Assembly (NCBI GenBank): GCA_019400425.1
Contig: JAFREE010000065.1
Coordinates: forward strand, 1 to 64,000
Origin: Hymenochaete sp. R1
Taxonomy: Eukaryota; Basidiomycota; Agaricomycetes; Hymenochaetales; Hymenochaetaceae
Direction: 5' to 3'
Length of the DNA: 64,000 nt
A model generated the notes under the pieces. It did no database searches and was not told the origin of the DNA. It saw nothing but the letters and a program-made list of their open reading frames with translations. The position numbers were made by a program, and so were the translations under genes. Below, piece after piece: positions 1 to 10,684 of the stretch (its first letter is position 1; the number at the start of each line of letters is the position of its first letter).

Positions 1-1082
1 TGTATGATCACGTAAGCCTTGTCGTCGTCTGACAAACGCTGCAAGAGGTACATTTTTTTGGCCTTTCCGCTGATGCACAGCGACTATACCATACTGCACA
101 TGTGCTTCTTCTTACAAGATTCCATCATCCACGTCGCGTGTTTGGATCAAATAGAAGCCAGCGTCTAAATCCTACCTGAAATGATCGTTGAGATGGATTC
201 TGTTCGATGATGCTCACTGGCACATTTCCTCGTATGGTTTCAAGTAGCCAAACTATCCCCGCGGTCTATAAGTCCTGGAATCTTTGAACGAGCAGTGTCG
301 TTACTGTACGTTGCCGTTCGCTGTGTCCAGTGAGTGTTTCAAATTCCATTGTTCTGTTTTTTGATGAGACTAAAGGAGCAAACGATGCTTCAAGTTGCAT
401 CAAAGTATAGCTTATAGCAGCAAATGAAAGATGGTACATAGACGCTCTGTTTGTTGCGAACCATGCATGCCTGCTCACGTCCAGTTGACTGAAGCCATAC
501 TCTTCTTTACATAGTAAATGAGACCCGCCGTGAAGACCGGTTGGCCCGCCGGATTGCATGGAAACCCCTGAAAGTGCACTGGGACCAGAGTGGCAGAACA
601 CTGCGGAATCACGACACTGTGGCTTGCTGATCGTATCGAGGCTACGTGAACTAATCGCTAGTATCATGGACTCATACAATCTTCTACGCAGTTGGCACTT
701 TCAGCTCCGGGGGACATGGATGCCGCACCGGGTTTCCCCAATACGACACGTTACAAACCATCGCCAGTGCAGTCCCAGATCAATGCATTCTGTTCAATCC
801 TTGAAGAACAGTGCCTTCGCGGGCGGTATGTCGCCAACGAATGAAACGTATTTGCTACGGACATTCCTCTCACCTGCCGTGTTATCTCAACATTCCTGCA
901 TCTTGATGGTGTACGAAGCAGGATTACTTTGTTCTCGACGTGCAATGCACAAGCCACTCGCCATTTGCTATAGACAGCCTCAGCTGGCCGGAAGTTGGAT
1001 ATATAAGTCGGCCGTGGTCAGGTCTGAGTTCTCCATTCGCAGAACACTCGAAATTCTACGGTAACTTCTCCGATACTACATA
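1..1082. other. Left-edge region, no gene resolved
   Basis: No confident gene. On the minus strand an open stretch around 270-500 reads plausibly protein-like (it contains MQLEASFAPLVSS and TGHSERQRTV). A second one around 875-970 (ACALHVENKVILL) ends at a good donor, CAG|GTGAGG, with the intron beginning at 873. These could be exons of one spliced minus-strand gene that runs off the left edge, but I could not join them in frame or recognise the family. A TATA-like element lies at 1000-1007, upstream of the mini-gene that follows. Confidence 0.3.
1000..1007 (+). promoter_or_regulatory. TATA-box-like element
   Basis: TATATAAG lies 83 bp upstream of the ATG of the Zn2Cys6 mini-gene. That distance is reasonable for a fungal core promoter with a short 5' leader. 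It suggests the mini-ORF may really be transcribed, although TATA-like strings also occur by chance. Confidence 0.35.
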
Positions 1083-1357
1083 ATGCCTGCAACAAACGGT
1101 GTCACCTCCCAGAGCCAAAACAATGGATTTGAAAATTACACTCCCGGCAACCTGAAGTGGAGCGGTGGCAAGCCCAAGGCAAAAGCCTGCGCATATTGCA
1201 GGATCAACAAGACTAAAGTGAGTCCTGCGATTTAAATTAACGGTACTGCAAAGTCAAAGTTCTGGTATTGCTTTCATAGTGCGATAGGAAGACGACCACA
1301 ACCGGGATCGAGGCCTGTACCAAGTGTCGTCAAGCTAGCCTGCCTTGTACCAATTGA
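1083..1357 (+). CDS. Stand-alone Zn2Cys6 binuclear cluster mini-protein
   Basis: Two exons (1083-1217, 1280-1357) encode 70 residues; the 62-nt intron has GTGAGT and CATAG ends. The second half is a complete fungal Zn(II)2Cys6 cluster with spacing C-x2-C-x6-C-x11-C-x2-C-x6-C (starting CAYCRINKTKC, continuing CTKCRQASLPC). A stop codon follows two residues after the last cysteine. Zn2Cys6 proteins are normally 500-1,000-aa transcription factors with a linker, a coiled-coil dimerisation element and a regulatory domain, and all of these are missing here. It may be a genuine small DNA-binding protein, the N-terminus of a longer gene whose next exon I missed, or a truncated relic. A TATA-like box lies upstream. 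The cluster itself is certain from spacing; the gene model is moderately sure. Confidence 0.55.
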
Positions 1358-1682
1358 AGGGTAGGGACAAGTTGACCCCTTGAATTCGGATTCAAAGTAT
1401 TTAACTGTTTTTTCCCTTAAGAAGTCCTTGATATTTGGGCCAACGCAATCCAGAGTCCAGAATCTGCGTGCTAACGCGCATGAAGTTCTGTGATGACCTT
1501 GTACAACAGCCTTATTTTTTGTATGCCCAATATCTTGATGCTCACTGATAAATATCGACCGGAGTTTTGAAAAAAGTTTGCGAATTTAAACTCAGACATA
1601 AATGCAAGAATAGACAGTTGTATTCCCCATACGATATACTCTAATGAGCGGGCGGGCTACATAACACCTCTAACACAGTAGC
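1358..1682. other. Intergenic, convergent
   Basis: Lies between the stop of the Zn2Cys6 mini-gene and the stop of QCR7 on the opposite strand. Moderately AT-rich with short A/T runs. No open frame with recognisable content is seen. Confidence 0.6.
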
Positions 1683-2229
1683 TCATCGTCTCCTCTGGAC
1701 TTGAACATTATCCCACTTCACCTTTTCCAGGTCCTCCTTCCAGACATTTTCAACGTGAGGCTTGAGGTAGCGAACATCCTAATAAAACTATCAGTGTCTA
1801 AGCTTTTCGAGAACACGCGACAGAACGTACATCTTCTGGCTTGGTCCACTGTTCCTTGGGAAGGTCTTTGTGGAGGAGACTTGTCTGAGAAGCCACGCGG
1901 AAGCGGTAATTACGATCATACGATTCTCGTTCGGAAAGTCGACCCAGAGCCTAAGAGTAGCATTTCAGTACGATTAGATAGAGTGTTGTATAATAACGAA
2001 CCTTTTGAACATCATCTCGTTCCTCTAGGACTAGAGAGTGGAGCATTAGAGCAGGGACACGCATGAAGGTGGCCACGGTGCAAAACTCACGAAGGTCGTC
2101 GTACTTCAAACCCATCTGTCTGTAGCCGGCGATCTGGGCATACCAGTCGGCGAATGGCTTGAAGTAGCGATGTAGTGTGCGCGACTTCTGCACCTGAGGC
2201 GCAAAAGACAAGCCCAGAGGTCCGAACAT
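1683..2229 (-). CDS. QCR7: Ubiquinol-cytochrome c reductase subunit 7 (bc1 complex 14 kDa subunit)
   Basis: Non-catalytic subunit of mitochondrial respiratory complex III, needed for assembly of cytochrome b. Four exons on the minus strand (2229-2091, 2030-2002, 1950-1831, 1778-1683) encode 127 residues, the usual length for the family. The start [13 protein letters not shown], the block [20 protein letters not shown] and the C-terminal [13 protein letters not shown] are hallmarks of fungal QCR7. The second exon is only 29 nt. The gene is divergent from nucleoside diphosphate kinase, with 260 bp between the two ATGs. Identification is secure. Confidence 0.95.
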
Positions 2230-2489
2230 GGCTGTAAGAATGTGAGTTGGTGTAACGAAGAGTTAGTCGAGCAAAAGTAGAAGGAGCGCGGCGACGAGCA
2301 TGGAAGAAGCCGGAAGCGAACATTTATGTAAGACGAGTTCATCTTACATAAAGCGTTAACACGTTTAAACGGACAGATTGAACAGATAAAATGCGTTGCG
2401 TTCAAAGAACCCACCCTCTGTCTTCTGCTTTACAGTCCTTAACCTTCATCCTTTCAATCTTCATCCTTGCTACATCTGCTACCACCAAC
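2230..2489. promoter_or_regulatory. Shared divergent promoter QCR7/NDK1
   Basis: These 260 bp separate the start codons of two divergently transcribed energy-metabolism genes, so both promoters must lie here unless they overlap coding sequence. No clear TATA box is seen. The segment just before the NDK start is pyrimidine-rich. Confidence 0.5.
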
Positions 2490-3181
2490 ATGTCGACAGA
2501 GCAAACTTATATCATGGTCAAGGTACGTTGTCGTCGCGAATCACCAGATCGTGGTAGACTTCTGACGCATACACCCAACTTCAGCCTGACGGTGTTCAGC
2601 GCAACCTTGTTGGAGCAATAATCTCTCGGTTTGAAGCCCGTGGTTTCAAGCTTGTTGGTCTAAAGATCACATCGCCGAGCAAGGAACACCTTGAAAAGCG
2701 TCAGCACTGTTAAAATATGTGTCGTCAGCTTCGTTCATTGCTGAACGCCGTACAGATTATGAGGATCTCAGCGGAAAGCCTTTCTTCAACGGCTTGATCC
2801 AGTACATGCTCTCTGGCCCCGTCGTCGCCATGGTCTGGGAAGGACTTGACGCTGTCAAGACGGGCCGTGTGATGCTCGGCGCGACGGACCCTCTCAAGTC
2901 CAACCCTGGTACGTGCCTTTCGCTTGTTTGATTATCTCTCCTTCTCAAGTGCCCAATATAGGTACCATTCGCGGCGATTATGCCTTGGCCGTTGGCCGTA
3001 ACATCTGCCACGGCTCCGACTCGGTTGAGAGTGCGAAGAAGGAGATCGCATTGTAAGTTGCCCAAGTATGCTGGGGATCTTGCGTTGAAGTTGTGATTTT
3101 TTTTCCAGGTGGTTCCCTCCGAATAAAGAACCTGGACTCGTGCAGTACAAGAATGTGGCTGAAAGCATGATCTACGAGTAA
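2490..3181 (+). CDS. NDK1: Nucleoside diphosphate kinase
   Basis: Transfers the gamma-phosphate from ATP to nucleoside diphosphates through a phospho-histidine intermediate. Five exons (2490-2522, 2585-2699, 2756-2908, 2962-3052, 3109-3181) encode 154 residues, the normal family length. The active-site block [17 protein letters not shown] carries the catalytic His117. Conserved blocks [30 protein letters not shown] and the C-terminal Tyr-Glu are all present. The second intron starts with an unusual GTCAGC donor, but it is required to restore EKHYEDL. Identification is secure. Confidence 0.96.
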
Positions 3182-3774
3182 GTGATAGACCGGACGACAT
3201 GCGTAAGCTTAGCACCAGAAAAAATAAACGTGTATCGATTGTGACTGTGTAGCGTACAAAAATGGAACCAGGCAAATGAATGAGTCTGTGTCTAGAGCCT
3301 GTCCTTAAGATTACGTGATTTTCAAGTCCCTAAAGTCACTGAAAGTGCATTATTTAGTAAGTAAATTCTACTGCGAGTCCAAAATCCTTCAGCTCAGGAT
3401 TGCCAATTTGCCACCCCAAAGGGATGCCGTAAAAGGAAAGAGCGCGATCGCCTCAACTCGCATCCTCTCTCTCTTCAACTTGGACAGCTGCAAGGGGCCA
3501 GTCGACTTTGCTCTCAAAAGTCTGGGAATATCTTACATACGTATTTATCTATGAAGGTTGGATGCGCACATGTGTCGGCGGAGAAATGCGAAAGGGCTTG
3601 TCATTCATCTCACGCCTAATTCACCTGTCGTTGGTATGTTCTCAGCTCCTAATCTGATACTTACCTTTCCCATGGGCCCTCAAGAAAGGACTGCGCTCGA
3701 CTTCGAGACTTTGTTACATGCCTTGATCATCTTTACTCACCCCTACGGATCTGTTGCACTTCCAGCCGTGACCC
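3182..3774. other. Intergenic
   Basis: About 590 bp between the NDK stop and the start of the DOMON/b561 gene. Short open frames are present without family-like content. It presumably holds the NDK 3' end (an AATAAA-like string near 3220) and the next promoter. Confidence 0.55.
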
Positions 3775-5599
3775 ATGGTTGCGAAGGTCCTGCTTTTTTA
3801 TGCGACATGCTTCAGTATTTTGGGCATTGGGTTATCTGATCTCATCCCTGGCGATAACTTCTGTAGCGATCTCATGTGCGTTACAGCATTCGTTAATACA
3901 AGCATGATAACATGTGAGTACTGACTGATTACCTTGGAGCGTCTGTTGATGAGTGTGATTGCTTTATTCTACCTATAAGACCAGCTGACTGCGTTGAATC
4001 AACTTGGATGGATGGCAACGTAAGTTAATTGTCCAAGGCTTTTCTTAAACGGTTTTCTTTTGAATTCTTGAGATGTGGCTCTTACGGATTTTCCAGAGGG
4101 TTCGGGAGTCAGATGACTGATGCAAAGGTTCGTTGTTCAAGTCACCATGTATCCAATACATTTGGCTTACACTCATCGTCGCCAAACTCTCGAAAAGATG
4201 GTCATCCTGTGGTCAAATAGCGACGGAAGTGTGACAATCTCGCAGCGAACGGCAACTGGCCTCGTCGAACCCAATCCAGATCCGAATCCACCTCGCGTTG
4301 CAACGCTCTATGACCCATTGACCATTGTAAGTGCAGCACTCGCCGTTGACTTTAAAGTGATTTCGCTCATATCGTATACCTAGCTGGCATCGACCTCAAA
4401 GCGCCTCTCCTTCACTGTGCCAAAAGATGACACTGTTATACAGAATGCTGTCTGGGCTCTTGGGTTTGCAAATCCTATGTCCGCCGATCCAAATGTGGAC
4501 TTGGAGATCCATGTCGATGCAGGAAATTTTACGCTGAATCTTACGGGTGCCATTGACTCAAATAGCCTTCCAACGCTCGAACCGTCTTCATCCACTGCAT
4601 CTTCGCCTGGAACATCGTCCAGTCCGTCGGGAGAAGCAACGCCAGGGGCGGTACCTTTCGCCACGTTCGAAAAGCTCATCATTGTGCATGCTGTGTTTAC
4701 CGTCTCTGGCTTCCTGGTCATTCTCCCCATAGGGGCATTGATTGCGCGATGGGGTCGGACGTTCACGGACAATTGGGCATACTACCATTGGACAACGCAG
4801 GTGATCTTAAGTATACCAGTGATCATCGTCGGCTGGGCCTTGGGGCCTTTGGCAATTGCAAGCCAAGGGGTACCACACTTAGATGATACTCATAAAGTCA
4901 GCCGAACTCATTTCTTCCAACAAATCTAGAATACCGACACTTCAGTGTAGATCTTGGGCATTCTCATGCTGCCTCTCTATTTGTTACAGCTCTGCTTAGG
5001 GACTCATATGCATTTCCGAAAGCCATCGTATCCCAAGCGACATCCTCCAAAACATATGATTCATGCTTTTTGGGGGATAGTGATCATCGCGTTAGCATTT
5101 TACGAGGTATGGGCTTCTTCGTTCGTGGTGTAACGTGCCGAGAGACGAGAGACTGAAGCTCGCCTAAGACACGATTGGGCTTTGCTATCGACTGGAGTAC
5201 TGCAACGGGGCGAGGTATAAACCTTGACGTCTTTTCGAATATTTGGATAACCTGGATCATCGTACGTACGAGCAGCGGAGATACAATATATTTTGCTTAC
5301 CATTTTCCTAGAGCATTCCGATCGCGTATTTCGCGGGCTTTGCTCTTCTAAGACGACAGCTCGCGCGTGAGCGTGAGCTACCGCCACCTTATGACCCAAG
5401 ACCTGAAACGGACCAGGAAAGTACGGCAGTGGGAATGCGGAGGCTCCTTGGACTCGAGAATGCTGACGATGGAACACATGATATGTTCTCAGAGGAACGA
5501 TCTAACAGTGGCACCAGACGGGACTCCCGTACGACGACGTCTGCAGTAGAAATGCGCGAAGTCCGTTCTGAACCGCTTTCTCTATCCAGTAACACGTAG
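3775..5599 (+). CDS. Secreted-pathway DOMON-cytochrome b561 membrane protein
   Basis: Eight exons (3775-3913, 3980-4019, 4097-4127, 4198-4326, 4384-4896, 4951-5106, 5169-5261, 5312-5599) encode 462 residues. A hydrophobic signal sequence (about residues 1-20) precedes a DOMON/CDH-cytochrome-like domain (GWMATGFGSQM, then VILWSNSDGSVTISQR). A cytochrome b561 core follows with transmembrane helices and four histidines in the expected places: H215 (LIIVHAVF), H248 (AYYHWTTQ), H283 (DDTHKILG) and H322 (HMIHAFWG). The C-terminal tail is polar and probably cytosolic. The family is expected to move electrons across a membrane, perhaps supplying extracellular oxidoreductases or reducing iron; that role here is inference. 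An apparent open frame through MYPIHLAYTHRR is intronic, because removing 4128-4197 restores the DOMON motif. Confidence 0.88.
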
Positions 5600-5947
5600 C
5601 ACAATAAACGACCCTTTTCCTATAATTTTCATCCCTGGTAGTTTTTACATGAAATGGACATTACGCAAAGTCGTAGAATGGTGACGAAAAGGCTTCTGTT
5701 GAGTTCTGAATCTGAGTCGAGCTGTGATTATGGTTATGAGATTATGAATGCAATCAATGACGCGCGTCAAAGCGGCAATGGCTTCGGCAAATTATTAATT
5801 TAGAAAAGAAAACAGTGCTTGTCATCTCAAATATTTGCGCCTCCCTGCCTTCTCTCCTGCTTTCATTCTTTTCTCTTTCTCATTTTTCTAACCCTCCCTC
5901 TCAAACTCATGGTCCTCGGTTTACTCGCACAGAACTACTGATACTAC
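5600..5947. other. Intergenic with pyrimidine-rich leader
   Basis: An AATAAA-like signal lies just after the DOMON/b561 stop (near 5602). From about 5840 to 5920 the sequence is strongly CT-rich, as is typical just upstream of fungal transcription start sites, so it is probably the LETM1 promoter and leader. Confidence 0.5.
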
Positions 5948-8263
5948 ATGTCTTTATGGCTTCCTCGGAGGACGGTCGCTACCGTCTCGACGGCCTCACG
6001 GCATTTTGTTTCAAATCGCTCTGTCCACACGGCTCATAGAGTGCCATTACTTTTGCTCGCGCGACCTCTCCCTTCGTACCAACCGTTCCTGCTCAGCGGG
6101 AGGAGATGTCAGAGCACGAAAGATGCGTCGTCTCCAACCTCTAGTGAGAACGCATCTGGCGAGACGAAGTCCGCGTCCGTCATCCCAAAGGACCAAAGCG
6201 TGAAGGAGCCCTTAGGCACTCGAGTGTGGTCGAAGGTCAAGCACGAAGCAGCCCACTACTGGCACGGTACAAAATTGCTCGTTTCTGAGGTCAAGATCTC
6301 TTCGAGGCTGCAATGGAAGCTCTTGCACGGAGAGACTTTGACTCGAAGAGAACGACGACAGGTGCGTATTTTTTTTTTCAAATCGAAAGTTAAACGCGTT
6401 GCTGAAGGACTGGCTTTTGCGCAGTTGAAACGAACTACGACCGACCTCCTGCGTCTGCTTCCATTTTCTGTTTTCGTTATCGTGCCATTCATGGAATTCC
6501 TACTCCCTGTCGCACTCAAACTGTTTCCTAATATGCTTCCGTCTACATTCGAGGACAAGTTTGCAGCGGTACGCCTCCAGAATGAAGTCATCCTAATATT
6601 GCTTCGTCTAGACACTGACACATTTACAGGAAGAAAAGCAAAGAAAACTTCTTCGTGTGAGATTGGAGATGGCGAAGTTCCTTCAGGAGACTGTTCGGGA
6701 TACCGGGTTGAAGGCCAACGCGCACATTGTCGGTAGCGACGCATTCAAAGAATTTTTCAGAAAGGCGCGTCTTTGGCAAATATTACAATTTATTCATGGA
6801 ACTTACAGCTTGAAACAGGTCCGGGCCACGGGAGAATCTCCATCTACTTCGGATATAATCAATGTTGCGAAACTTTTTGATGACGATCTCACACTAGATA
6901 ACTTGTCCCGCCCACAACTAGTGTCCATGTGCAGATATATGGGCCTCAACGCCTTCGGTACGGACAATTTTTTGAGGGGAGCTATCCGAGCTCGACTTTC
7001 TCAACTGCGTCGCGATGACCAACTCATCGACATGGAGGGTCTCGACGCCCTTTCCACATCAGAAATCCAACAAGCATGCCAATCTCGAGGTATTAGGACA
7101 TCTGGCGCTACTTCTAAACGTCTTCGGTCAGAACTTAGCGCGTGGATTAAGCTCCACCTTCATAACCGTGTTTCTGGCGTATTGCTCATTCTTGGAAGGG
7201 CCTTCTACTTTGATAAGAAGCCCGGAGAAAGTGAGGAAGATGTCACCATAAAGAGTTTGGAAGCCGTTTTGAGCAGCCTACCTGACAACTTAGTAAGTAT
7301 TGTGTGTTCTGTATGTAGTCATTGGACACTGATCGGTCACTCAGTTGAATGAAGCTGAATTGGAGGTCGAGGCCGACAAGGCAAGCTACAAGCAGAAGTT
7401 GGAGGTCTTGAAGCAGCAGGAGGAACTTATTGAAGATGAAGAGGAACAAGAGACGAAAGAGGAGGAAGCTCGTCGTGCAAAGAGAGAGGCAGAAGAGCGA
7501 GCAAAACGAGAAGAGGAAGTTGCTATGGCGGAGTCCTTGCTCCCTGAGTCCGAGGTTAGTCCAATATTCTGTATCAGCACATTTTCAGCGTTGACTTACT
7601 CCCTACGTTCAGCTTCGCGCAACGGAAACACCGGCAGAGGACGATGCACGCATGACATCTGAACAACTTGCGGAATTAGCTCAGGCTCTGTCTGTTCTCT
7701 CCGCGAAATCGAGTGTTTTAGCGGAGCGTGACGAATTGAGAGAACTCATGGAAGAAAACATGAGCGCGGAGGAGGTTTGTTTGTTCTTATTAGAATTTTA
7801 TAAAAGAAATTTCCAGCTAATCTTGTTCTTCAGGAGACACCACTTGTGAAGCGCATCCGTTCCATGATCCAAAAGATCGATGTACAACTTTCCGAATACG
7901 ACGCCAAAGTCGGGAATTCTCTGCAAATGATCTCATGCGATCCTCAAGGCCGCATTTCTGTAGAAGACTTAGAAAAGGCTCTGAAGGTGATCAAGCACCA
8001 ACCGGATGAAGAGGTCGGGCAGCGAGTGATTAAGAAACTCGATGTAGACAAAGACGGCTTCGTGGAACTCGAGCATGTTCTTGGGCTCGTCCGGGAAGAA
8101 GGTTTAGGTGCGGCCGACTATGCTTTTATTGATTCTTCCGGCTCTAACGTCTTGCCCATTATTCCCAGGAATCGTTATAGACGGCGAGGCACAGGTCCTT
8201 ATCGGAGAGGGCAAAGAGCTAAAGGCTTCGAAGCCACGGAAGGAAGACATTATACAAGAATAA
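5948..8263 (+). CDS. Mitochondrial inner-membrane LETM1/Mdm38 protein
   Basis: LETM1 family proteins sit in the mitochondrial inner membrane, act in K+/H+ (or Ca2+) homeostasis and help insert mitochondrial translation products. Eight exons (5948-6361, 6425-6568, 6630-6764, 6819-7292, 7345-7554, 7613-7774, 7834-8107, 8169-8263) encode 635 residues. An Arg-rich targeting sequence comes first, then a transmembrane helix at about 148-170 and the LETM core ([36 protein letters not shown]). A Glu/Lys-rich coiled coil spans about 390-455. A C-terminal EF-hand-like loop [12 protein letters not shown] (583-594) has His at loop position 12 instead of Glu, so calcium binding is doubtful. Intron 3 (6765-6818) begins with GC. 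Identification is secure. Confidence 0.94.
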
Positions 8264-8704
8264 TCACTTATAATCACTACTCCCAGTCTTTTAGTCCGTT
8301 CGCCTAATGATGTGTTACTCCAGATCTGTGCCGCAAGCGGACCCCCGACATTTAAAGCTGAAATCTCACATGACTTATTTTTGACCCATAGCTGCCGCTC
8401 ACATGTTCCTACTTCAAGTGCTCTATTTGAACAGATTGTATTCCAGGAGAACGGAATCTGAACACGATCGTGGTACCCATTCTTGCGTGTGTGCTCGGGA
8501 ACTAGGTCCGTTCGAGAACAGGACGTCTTGAAGCCGTCGAATAGCTTACCGCCACTTCTTTAAAAGAGAAGACGCTCCCCCAAGGGATCTGATAAAAGGT
8601 GTCTTGAAAGTCCCTCTTCAGCTCCCCTTCAACAGTTCGCCTTATTCCCAAGGTTTTGTCTGTTCGTCTCGCTTTGATATCTGCGTAACATATCTTCAGT
8701 GCAA
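8264..8704. other. Intergenic
   Basis: 440 bp between LETM1 and the GPR1-family transporter. No ORF of interest. The final 100 bp are pyrimidine-rich and probably form the promoter and leader of the transporter. Confidence 0.5.
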
Positions 8705-10020
8705 ATGTCGGATTCGAAACATTCAGACTCTGTCGAGCAACTTCCTCACAATGGAATGCAGCAGCGCCAACTGACGACTGTTACTCTGACTGCAGAGCAG
8801 TTCGAAAGCTTGTATCTTCAACCAAAGGGATCGGGTCCTGGTAACAGGCTCGCAGGACGTGTGGGCAACCCCACACCACTGTAAGGATCAGCGTCTCAAT
8901 GGAAAGGTGTGGGTAGCCCCACTGACATTTCATCGCAAAGGGGGGTTACCTGCTTCATTCTGTGCCACATGCCTCTCGCTATGGATCTACTGAACTTCCA
9001 GGGAGCAACTGCCGCCTCTACTACGGTTCAACTAGGGGTAATTTAGCACTGTTCAAGAGCCGAAGTGATACTCACACGTCCATTCATAGGCTTTCTACGG
9101 CGTGGCCGGGGTCGGGCTTTGGGTGGCCTCTATCATGGAATGGATTATAGGAAAGTCACCATGTGTAACGTTTATCACCGTCACGTATTGAAAACATTTA
9201 TATTCTCTTTTCCACCACAGGCAATACGTTCCCATGCGTCGTTTTCGGTAGTTTTGGTATGCCTTCACTTCATTGAAAAGCTAAAGTCACGAGTCATTCA
9301 TGGCGGACCCGCAGCTGGCTTCTGGATTTCATACGGTGCTATTATCCAGCCAACGTTGGACTTGTCGGCGTCTTTCGCTCCGGCGAGCGATGTTTCCAAT
9401 GGTATTACGGCGGCTACTGCAGGAAGTATGTCGCGTCAATACAACGCTGGAGTAGGCATGTATTTCGTGGTCTGGGGCCTTATGTGCATCCTCTACTTCG
9501 TGGCTGCATTAAGGACGTAAGTGACGCTTGGTTTGATTGGCTGCGAAGATTTACCCATCATCTCAGGAACGTGCCTTTCGCTATCGTTTTTCTTTGTAAG
9601 TCTAAATGTTTGGGCATGAGAAAGACATTGGAGATAAATTCGACTGTTAGCCTTGATCTTCGCTTTCGAGATTATTGCTGCTGCATACTGTAAGTTCGAA
9701 CGCTAATTTTAGAGCATATACAAATAGTTGACGTGGCTATGCAGTCCGCACAGGTCAAGGTCGTTTGGATGAGGCAGCGCACCTCTTCAGGGTCGCTGGA
9801 GGGTTTGCACTAGTTACAGCTCTTGTGAGTATATATTCTTTGGCGTTATCCCTGGTAAAACTGTTATCTGACGTCTGCGGTGCTCCCTTAGGCCGGGTTC
9901 TGGATTGACATTTCGCTGCTTTGTGCCGCTGTGGATATGCCATTCCATGTGCCGCTGATTGATCTTTCTGGATATAGCATGCCGCGGAGTGTCCGAAAGA
10001 ATGAACGTATGGAAGTCTAA
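8705..10020 (+). CDS. GPR1/FUN34/YaaH family (acetate/ammonium) transporter
   Basis: Small six-helix plasma-membrane family associated with acetate uptake and ammonium export. Nine exons (8705-8880, 8941-9037, 9090-9162, 9221-9256, 9315-9516, 9567-9595, 9651-9689, 9745-9824, 9892-10020) encode 286 residues. The family signature GNPTPLG is present and spans intron 1. Further conserved blocks are MDLLNFQGATAAS, FYGVAGVGLWVASIMEWII, NTFPCVVFGSF and AYFRTGQGRLDEAA. Intron 3 is awkward: the only canonical donor I find in the right phase (GTGTAA at 9163) adds four residues, KSPC, between the usual IIG and NTFP. The alternative is a non-canonical donor. Family assignment is secure; substrate is not determined. 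Confidence 0.88.
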
Positions 10021-10684
10021 AGAGTGAAAACTTGGTGGAATACAAGGTCTAAACTCCCGTGTGATGACAGTTATACACGATAATTTCTTGTTTGTGATCG
10101 AGTGTTTATTTTCTCATTCAGTTGTTGTATTGGTTATGTAACTGCTCAGCCACCTATTAAGACTTGATAAAAGGGACGTGCACATGTACGAGTTAACGTT
10201 GATGACTGGTAATGAAAATGTATGACTGCGATGCGCGATGCATGCCGACGCGACGGTTTTGCCCTCCGCACCAAGGAAGGTGACTGCGGACGGCTCGGAT
10301 GACTTGATCCGCTAATTTGAAGGAAGACCGAAGTTAACGTATGTGCATCCCAGTGAGACAGCTCGAGATATTCCACTTGAAGGAACTAGCTACCGTCATT
10401 ATGTCTTTTCCTCTCTTTTTCTTAGGTATTGTCTTGGGCATTGGGGGGTAGATGTATGCGCACGAACACGAAGCACGAGGAAAAGGAGAACGATAAGCCA
10501 TATATCACTGAAAACCCGATGCACAGCAAGCGTGTCTTGATATGGTTACATAGTAAACGTCGATCACGGTCCCTCCGCAGCACTTCCTTCCCAGCGTCTA
10601 CCCACCACAGTATCCCTCTCCTCCCATTCCTCTCTTTCCTTCCTCCACCATCGGCCACCTGTCTCTTTTTGCTCGCCGCTCATC
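10021..10684. other. Intergenic
   Basis: 660 bp between the GPR1-family transporter and the PIN protein. The distal part (about 10590-10680) is CT-rich and probably the leader of the downstream gene. Overlapping open frames on both strands at 10420-10750 are low-complexity and without family content. Confidence 0.5.

Noticed and set aside
4128..4197. Open frame through MYPIHLAYTHRRQTLEK ahead of the DOMON domain
   Set aside because: It lies in an intron. Splicing 4128-4197 joins MTDAK to MVILWSNSDG, as DOMON proteins require.
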